In this document: one piece after another, positions 6,943 through 11,196 of the stretch
How positions within the stretch are numbered: position 1 is the stretch's first letter
How the letters are laid out: the number at the start of each line of letters is the position of its first letter
Source of the DNA: an uncultured Rubellimicrobium sp.
Lineage (GTDB): Bacteria > Pseudomonadota > Alphaproteobacteria > Rhodobacterales > Rhodobacteraceae
DNA length: 11,196 nt
Direction of reading: 5' to 3'
Assembly (NCBI GenBank): GCA_902805995.1
Contig: CADCUU010000454.1
Coordinates: forward strand, 1 to 11,196
Notes under the pieces: generated by a model
Seen by the model: the letters and a program-made list of their open reading frames with translations, nothing else
Database searches by the model: none
What the model was told of the DNA's origin: nothing
Position numbers and translations under genes: made by a program

Positions 6943-8151
6943 ATGAGCAAGACATTCGGGTGGGGGGCCGCGACGGCCGTCGCTCTCTTGGCCGGCCCTG
7001 CGTGGGCGCAAGACATCGACGTAACGCTCGGGGTGCTGAATGACCGCTCCGGAGTTTATGCCGACCTGTCGGGCGAAGGCTCTGTCGTCGCGGCGCAGAT
7101 GGCCGTCGAGGACTTTGATGCCGCCGGCAAGGGCATCAACGTCGAGATCCTCTCAGCGGACCACCAGAACAAGCCTGATGTGGCCTCGAACATCGCGCGT
7201 CAGTGGTATGACCAGGACGGGGTGAACGCGATCCTCGACGTGCCGACTTCCTCGGCCGCGCTGGCCGTGGCCGACATTACCGCCGAGATGGGCGGTGTGC
7301 TGATCAACTCGGGTGCCGGGTCGACCGCGCTCACGCGCGAGAACTGCCAGCCTACCACCATCCACTGGACCTATGACACTGCCGCACTGGGCATCGGGAC
7401 TGGCGGGGCGGTAACGGCCTCGGGCGGCGACAGCTGGTTCTTCCTCACCGCCGACTATGCTTTCGGCCATTCGCTCGAGGAGGAGACCTCCCGCGTGGTC
7501 CAGGAGGCAGGCGGTCAGGTCTTGGGCTCTGTGCGCCACCCGTTCCCGGCAACGGACTTCTCGTCGTTCCTGCTCCAGGCGCAGGGCAGCGGCGCGAAGG
7601 TCATCGGCCTCGCCAATGCGGGCGGCGACACCGTGAACGCCATCAAGCAAGCCTCCGAGTTCGGCATTACTGAGGCCGGCCAGCAACTCGCCGCGCTGCT
7701 GATGTTCGTGACTGACGTCCACGCGCTGGGTGCCCAAACTGCGCAGGGCCTCGTGCTCACCGAGGCGTTTTACTGGGACCTCAACGACGAGACTCGCGAA
7801 TGGTCTGCCCGCTTCGAAGAGCGGCATGGCAGCAAGCCCACAATGGTTCATGCCGGTGTCTATTCCGGCCTGATGCACTACTTGCGTGCCGTCGAGGCCG
7901 TTGGCGGTACCGAAGCCGAAGCTGTCGTCGCCCATATGAAAGCTAACCCGTTCGACGACCCGCTCTTCGGCGAGGGCTATGTCCGCGAGGATGGCCGTGC
8001 TATTCACGATATGTACCTCTTCGAGGTGAAGACCCCTGAAGAGTCCACGGGCGAGTGGGATCTCTACAATCTGCTGGCGACGATCCCCGCTGAGGAGGCC
8101 TTCCTGCCCATGGAGGGCGGCGGCTGCAGCTTTGTCGAGAACGCCGGCTGA
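6943..8151 (+). CDS. livK: Periplasmic substrate-binding protein of Liv-type ABC transporter
   Basis: 402 residues from ATG 6943, chosen because GGAGG (6932-6936) lies 6 nt upstream and the protein then begins with a clean signal peptide. Basic Lys3, a hydrophobic core ATAVALLAG and a probable cleavage after PAWA (Ala22/Gln23) target it to the periplasm. The mature part is a type I Peripla_BP_6 fold. It begins IDVTLGVLNDRSGVYADLSG, with ADHQNKPDVASNIAR, DVPTSSAALAV, NSGAGSTALT, IHWTYDT and ADYAFGH, all characteristic of one Liv-binding subgroup whose ligands are largely unassigned. Two cysteines, Cys135 and Cys395, could form a disulfide in the mature protein. The ligand cannot be read from sequence; the gene context (GMC oxidoreductase, sugar-acid dehydratase) argues against simply assuming leucine. 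It is followed by a strong hairpin before livH. Confidence 0.92.
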   Translation: MSKTFGWGAATAVALLAGPAWAQDIDVTLGVLNDRSGVYADLSGEGSVVAAQMAVEDFDAAGKGINVEILSADHQNKPDVASNIARQWYDQDGVNAILDVPTSSAALAVADITAEMGGVLINSGAGSTALTRENCQPTTIHWTYDTAALGIGTGGAVTASGGDSWFFLTADYAFGHSLEEETSRVVQEAGGQVLGSVRHPFPATDFSSFLLQAQGSGAKVIGLANAGGDTVNAIKQASEFGITEAGQQLAALLMFVTDVHALGAQTAQGLVLTEAFYWDLNDETREWSARFEERHGSKPTMVHAGVYSGLMHYLRAVEAVGGTEAEAVVAHMKANPFDDPLFGEGYVREDGRAIHDMYLFEVKTPEESTGEWDLYNLLATIPAEEAFLPMEGGGCSFVENAG

Positions 8152-8160
8152 CTGTATCGC

Positions 8161-8188
8161 CGCGGGCGCGCGACTACGCGCGCCCGCG
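8161..8188 (+). other. Perfect 12-bp GC stem-loop between livK and livH
   Basis: CGCGGGCGCGCG (8161-8172) is the exact reverse complement of CGCGCGCCCGCG (8177-8188), with a 4-nt loop ACTA. It starts 9 nt after the livK stop. No T-run follows, so it is not a standard intrinsic terminator. Such stem-loops after binding-protein genes are known to protect the upstream mRNA from 3' exonucleases and raise the ratio of binding protein to permease; that role here is inference. Confidence 0.8.
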
Positions 8189-8223
8189 CTCACCACGCAC
8201 CTTGAGCAGGATTAGGCGCAGGA

Positions 8224-9111
8224 ATGCTGGAACTTCTGGGCATACCCCCGCAGGTGCTAATGGGGCAATTGTTGCTGGGCCTGATCAACGGGTCCTTCTA
8301 CGCAGTCCTTTCGCTTGGCCTCGCGGTCATCTTCGGGTTGCTTAACATCATCAACTTCACCCACGGCGCCCAATACATGATGGGCGCCTTTGTGGCTTGG
8401 ATGCTGCTCGAGTATCTCGGCATCAACTACTGGTATGCCCTGATTTTAGTCCCCGTTGTCGTTGGCGCGACTGGGGTCGTCCTCGAGAAATTGGCGCTGT
8501 CGCGGCTCTACCACCTAGACCACCTTTATGGGCTGCTCCTCACCTTTGGCGTCGCGCTGATTATCCAGGGGCTGTTTCGCAACTACTACGGCACCTCTGG
8601 ACTCCCCTACCAGATTCCAGCGGCGCTGGAGGGAGGCCAGAACCTCGGCTTCATGTTCCTGCCGAATTATCGCGCCTGGGTCATCGTCGCGTCAGTGGTG
8701 GTCTGCTTGGCCACCTGGTTCATGATCGAGAAGACTCCCCTTGGTGCCTATCTTCGCGCCGCGACCGAAAACCCGACACTGGTCGGCGCGTTCGGCATCA
8801 ACGTGCCGCGCATGATTACGCTGACCTACGCCTTCGGTGTGGGCCTGGCGGGCTTCGCCGGCGTGCTCGCCGCGCCAATCTATTCCGTCAACCCGAACAT
8901 GGGGGCGGATCTCATCATCGTCGTCTTCGCCGTGGTCGTGATCGGCGGCATGGGGTCGATCATGGGAGCGGTTCTGACAGGCTTCGGGCTCGGGCTGATC
9001 GAGGGTCTCACCCGCGTGTTCTACCCGGCCGGCTCGGCTGTTGTGATCTTCGTGATCATGGCCATCGTACTCATGATCAAACCCGAGGGCCTGTTCGGAA
9101 GGCGGACATAA
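8224..9111 (+). CDS. livH: Liv-type ABC transporter permease (LivH-like)
   Basis: 295-residue inner-membrane permease of the BPD_transp_2 family, full length. It forms the translocation channel with LivM. Visible: about eight hydrophobic segments, the conserved LNIINFTHGAQYMMGAF after the second segment (the LivH NxxNFAHG motif), the cytoplasmic coupling loop RAATENPTLVGAFGINV near 178-194, and the glycine-rich VVIGGMGSIMGAVLTG near the C-terminus. The start ATG 8224 is preceded by AGGATTAGG at about 7 nt. Its TAA stop overlaps the livM ATG by one base (TAATG), indicating coupling. Confidence 0.93.
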   Translation: MLELLGIPPQVLMGQLLLGLINGSFYAVLSLGLAVIFGLLNIINFTHGAQYMMGAFVAWMLLEYLGINYWYALILVPVVVGATGVVLEKLALSRLYHLDHLYGLLLTFGVALIIQGLFRNYYGTSGLPYQIPAALEGGQNLGFMFLPNYRAWVIVASVVVCLATWFMIEKTPLGAYLRAATENPTLVGAFGINVPRMITLTYAFGVGLAGFAGVLAAPIYSVNPNMGADLIIVVFAVVVIGGMGSIMGAVLTGFGLGLIEGLTRVFYPAGSAVVIFVIMAIVLMIKPEGLFGRRT

Positions 9112-10091
9112 TGACGACGTTCGACGATGCCAGACCCTCGGTCGCGCGGCCGCATGCTACTGCCGGCATGCCCGCGCATCACAAGGCCATCTTCGCGGGG
9201 CTTCTGCTGCTGCTGATCGTTCTGCCATGGTTCGTCTATCCCGTGCTGGTGATGAAGGTGATGTGCTTTGCGCTCTTTGCCAGCGCCTTCAACCTACTCC
9301 TTGGATATGGGGGGCTCCTGTCCTTTGGGCACGCCGCGTATTTCGGCTCGGCGAGCTACGTGACTGCTCATGCCGCCAAGATCTGGGGCCTGACACCCGA
9401 GTTGGCGGTCCTCACGGGGACTGCCGCTGCCGCTCTCTTAGGCCTGGTGATTGGCTCGCTCGCGATCCGCCGACAGGGGATCTACTTCGCAATGGTGACG
9501 CTAGCCTTTGCACAGATGGCCTATTTCGCCGCTCTGCAGCTTGAGTTCACGGGTGGAGAGGACGGAATTCAGTCGGTGCCTCGCAATGATCTGTTCGGGC
9601 TTATTCCGCTGCAGTCCAACACCTCGCTTTACTTCTTCGTTCTGGTCATCACCTTCGGCGGCATCCTTCTCATCCACCGTATCGTGCATTCCCCCTTCGG
9701 CCAGGTGCTCAAGGCTATCCGCGAGAACGAGCCGAGGGCGATGTCGCTGGGATACCGGGTAAATCGCTACAAGCTGATCGTCTTCACTCTTTCAGCCACG
9801 CTGGCAGGGCTAGCCGGAGCCACCAAGAGCCAAGTCTTCCAGCTCGCGACCCTAACCGATGTGCATTGGACGATGTCGGGGGAAGTGGTGTTGATGACAC
9901 TCCTGGGGGGAATGGGAACGATCTTCGGGCCGCTCGTCGGGGCGGCAATCATTGTGACGATGCAGAACTACCTCGCAACGTTGGGGGCCTGGGTGACGGT
10001 AATCCAAGGCGTGATATTCGTCCTCAGCGTGCTTCTGTTCCGGGAAGGGGTCATGGGGCTTTTGGCGAAGTGGTTCAGGAAGCCGCTTTGA
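9111..10091 (+). CDS. livM: Liv-type ABC transporter permease (LivM-like)
   Basis: 326 residues from the ATG at 9111, which shares one base with the livH stop. The same frame is open far upstream inside livH, but that part is antiphase noise and not LivM-like. It is the second inner-membrane permease of the importer. Visible: a polar N-terminal 25 residues, then hydrophobic segments starting with the AIFAGLLLLLIVLPWFVYPV stretch. LLLGYGGLLSFGHAAYFG is the LivM counterpart of the LivH NFAHG motif. TGGEDGIQSVPR is a periplasmic loop, KAIRENEPRAMSLGY the coupling loop, and TLLGGMGTIFGPLVGA lies near the end. Full length for the family. It is the last transporter gene, followed by a weak terminator-like hairpin. 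Confidence 0.93.
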   Translation: MTTFDDARPSVARPHATAGMPAHHKAIFAGLLLLLIVLPWFVYPVLVMKVMCFALFASAFNLLLGYGGLLSFGHAAYFGSASYVTAHAAKIWGLTPELAVLTGTAAAALLGLVIGSLAIRRQGIYFAMVTLAFAQMAYFAALQLEFTGGEDGIQSVPRNDLFGLIPLQSNTSLYFFVLVITFGGILLIHRIVHSPFGQVLKAIRENEPRAMSLGYRVNRYKLIVFTLSATLAGLAGATKSQVFQLATLTDVHWTMSGEVVLMTLLGGMGTIFGPLVGAAIIVTMQNYLATLGAWVTVIQGVIFVLSVLLFREGVMGLLAKWFRKPL

Positions 10092-10094
10092 GGT

Positions 10095-10110
10095 CGGGTG
10101 GCCCGTTTTT
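10095..10110 (+). terminator. Weak intrinsic terminator candidate after livM
   Basis: CGGG (10095-10098), loop TGG, CCCG (10102-10105), then five T residues (10106-10110), starting 3 nt after the livM stop. The stem is only 4 bp and the loop 3 nt, so efficiency would be low. It would partly separate the transporter operon from the downstream dehydratase. Confidence 0.35.
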
Positions 10111-10250
10111 GGAACCTTCCCTCGCGGGTCTCGACCGCTACGGGTTTTGCCGCGGCTCTAAGTTCTTTCTTAGCTCAGGCGGGCGTGGTTGGGCGGCAGC
10201 TCTCTCCGCGTGCGAGTAGCGCTAGCGACTTGGCGATTTAGGCGGTTTCA

Positions 10251-10279
10251 CTGGCCACCGCCAAGGTGGTCAGAACCAC
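10251..10279 (+). other. Overlapping alternative stem-loops in the livM-dehydratase gap
   Basis: In the 354-bp gap 10092-10445 I see no gene, only hairpins. The best is CTGGCCACC (10251-10259) with GGTGGTCAG (10265-10273), a 9-bp stem with one G-U pair and loop GCCAA. A second, exclusive stem pairs GTGGT (10266-10270) with ACCAC (10275-10279). A further 5-bp hairpin TGGCC/GGCCA lies at 10336-10349, and CTAAG/CTTAG at about 10158-10173. No T-run follows the main stem. A regulatory role is possible but unsupported by any recognised family. Confidence 0.4.
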
Positions 10280-10445
10280 AGGCTTGGGCGCCAAAAGCGA
10301 CCTGACCCGGGTGCCGGTCCTAGTCTCATTGGCGCTGGCCCTTCGGCCACTTGGCTACATGCGAGCGTTGAACCCGCGCCGCCCTTGAGAAGCTTCAGAC
10401 ACCCCGATAGCCTCCCTTCGACAACGATGTTCTGAGAGTATGCTG

Positions 10446-11196
10446 ATGCGCCGCTTCCGCTCGCGCGACTGGTTCGACAATCCTGACCACATCGACCTGA
10501 CGGCGCTGTATCTCGAGCGGTGGATGAACTCTGGCATCACGCCCGAGGAGTTGCGCTCGGGTCGGCCGATCATCGGGATCGCGCAGACGGGATCGGACAT
10601 CAACCCCTGCAACCTTGTGCATGTGGGACTCGCCCGGCGCGTTCGGGACGGCATCCGGGATGCAGGCGGCATTCCCATCGAGTTCCCTGTCCACCCCACA
10701 TTCGAGAACTGCAAGCGCCCGACGGCAGCCCTTGATCGGAACCTCGCCTATCTGGGCTTGGTGGAAGTCTTGCACGGCTATCCTCTCGATGCGGTGGTGC
10801 TGACCACCGGCTGCGATAAGAGCACTCCCGCCTGTGCCTGATGGCAGCTGTGACGGTGAACATTTCGGCCATCGTGCTTTCGGGCGGGCCAATGCTCGAC
10901 GGCTGGCATGACGGAAAGCTCGTGGGCTCGGGCACTGTCATCTGGCAAAGCCGGCGCGACCTTGCCGCAGGACGGATCGACGAGGAGGAGTTCTATCGAC
11001 GCGCGCTCGACAGTGCACCCTCGCTGGGTCACTGCAACACCATGGGAACGGCGCTCACCATGAACTCGCTCGCCGAGGCCATGGGGATGTCGCTCACCGG
11101 CTGCGGCGCCATCCCCGCGCCCTACCGCGAGCGGGGGCAGATGGCCTACCGCACCGGCCTGCGCATCGTCGAGATGGCGCACGAGGATCTCAAACC
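10446..11196 (+). pseudogene. IlvD/Edd-family sugar-acid dehydratase, frameshifted and cut by window edge
   Basis: An [2Fe-2S] pentonate/hexonate dehydratase of the AraD/YjhG branch (L-arabonate, D-fuconate or similar to 2-keto-3-deoxy acid); the real gene would be about 570-590 residues. The first frame (10446-10841; an in-frame ATG at 10440 is possible, but GAGAG at 10434-10438 fits 10446) carries SDINPCN (cluster Cys55), FENCKRPT (metal Glu87) and [11 protein letters not shown] (Cys123, Asp124, Lys125), then stops. The protein continues in another frame from the ATG at 10841. It begins MAAVTVNISAIVLSGGPMLD, with LGHCNTMGT (third cluster Cys) and IPAPYRERGQMAY, open to the window end. The break fits a duplicated TG (TGTG, 10833-10836): removing two bases restores the expected TPACLMAA. 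The stop and the new ATG overlap as TGATG. It may be a pseudogene, a sequencing error or a coupled split gene. Substrate is not determinable here. Confidence 0.85.

Noticed and set aside
8397..9110. Upstream open extension of the livM frame across livH
   Set aside because: The extension is arginine-rich out-of-frame reading of livH. LivM similarity begins only near the ATG at 9111, which overlaps the livH stop.
1..11196. tRNA, rRNA, CRISPR arrays, replication origin, toxin-antitoxin or phage genes
   Set aside because: No repeat-spacer pattern, cloverleaf, rRNA segment or recognisable protein of these classes was seen on either strand.

Overview
The window is GC-rich DNA with many ATGA or TAATG gene overlaps and tightly packed carbohydrate-acid genes. 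This suggests an alphaproteobacterium, most likely a Rhodobacterales or Rhizobiales type; that is inference from gene families and base composition only. The mix of catabolic operons with several gene relics suggests an accessory region (plasmid or chromosomal island).

Left part, minus strand. A broken C-terminal remnant of a QorB-like NAD(P)H:quinone oxidoreductase (38-294) lies next to a compact three-gene operon (3063 to 396), otnK-otnC-otnI. These encode the 3-oxo-tetronate kinase, the class II aldolase-type 3-oxo-tetronate-4-phosphate decarboxylase and the 2-oxo-tetronate isomerase of four-carbon acid sugar catabolism (the DUF1537 pathway, ending in dihydroxyacetone phosphate). The first-step dehydrogenase and a regulator are not in the window.

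Junction, 3064-3495. The space between the two divergent units holds the C-terminal stub of an IS3-family transposase with a plausible right end of the element at 3198. The left end is missing.

Right part, plus strand. A GMC-family FAD oxidoreductase (3496-5130, probable TTG start) is followed by an intergenic stretch with an antisense, stop-interrupted protein-like relic and a short leader ORF. Next comes a complete five-gene Liv-type ABC transporter, livG-livF-livK-livH-livM (5414-10091). A perfect 12-bp GC hairpin lies between the binding-protein gene and the first permease gene. After a 354-bp gap with several small hairpins comes an IlvD/Edd-family sugar-acid dehydratase. A TG dinucleotide expansion splits it into two frames, and it runs off the right edge.

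Working together (inference): the Liv-type importer brings in an unidentified substrate. The GMC enzyme may oxidise an alcohol group, and the dehydratase, if functional, would make a 2-keto-3-deoxy acid from an aldonate. The neighbouring otn operon would funnel a C4 acid to DHAP. The IS stub and the other relics mean the two halves may have been brought together by rearrangement, so one pathway should not be assumed.
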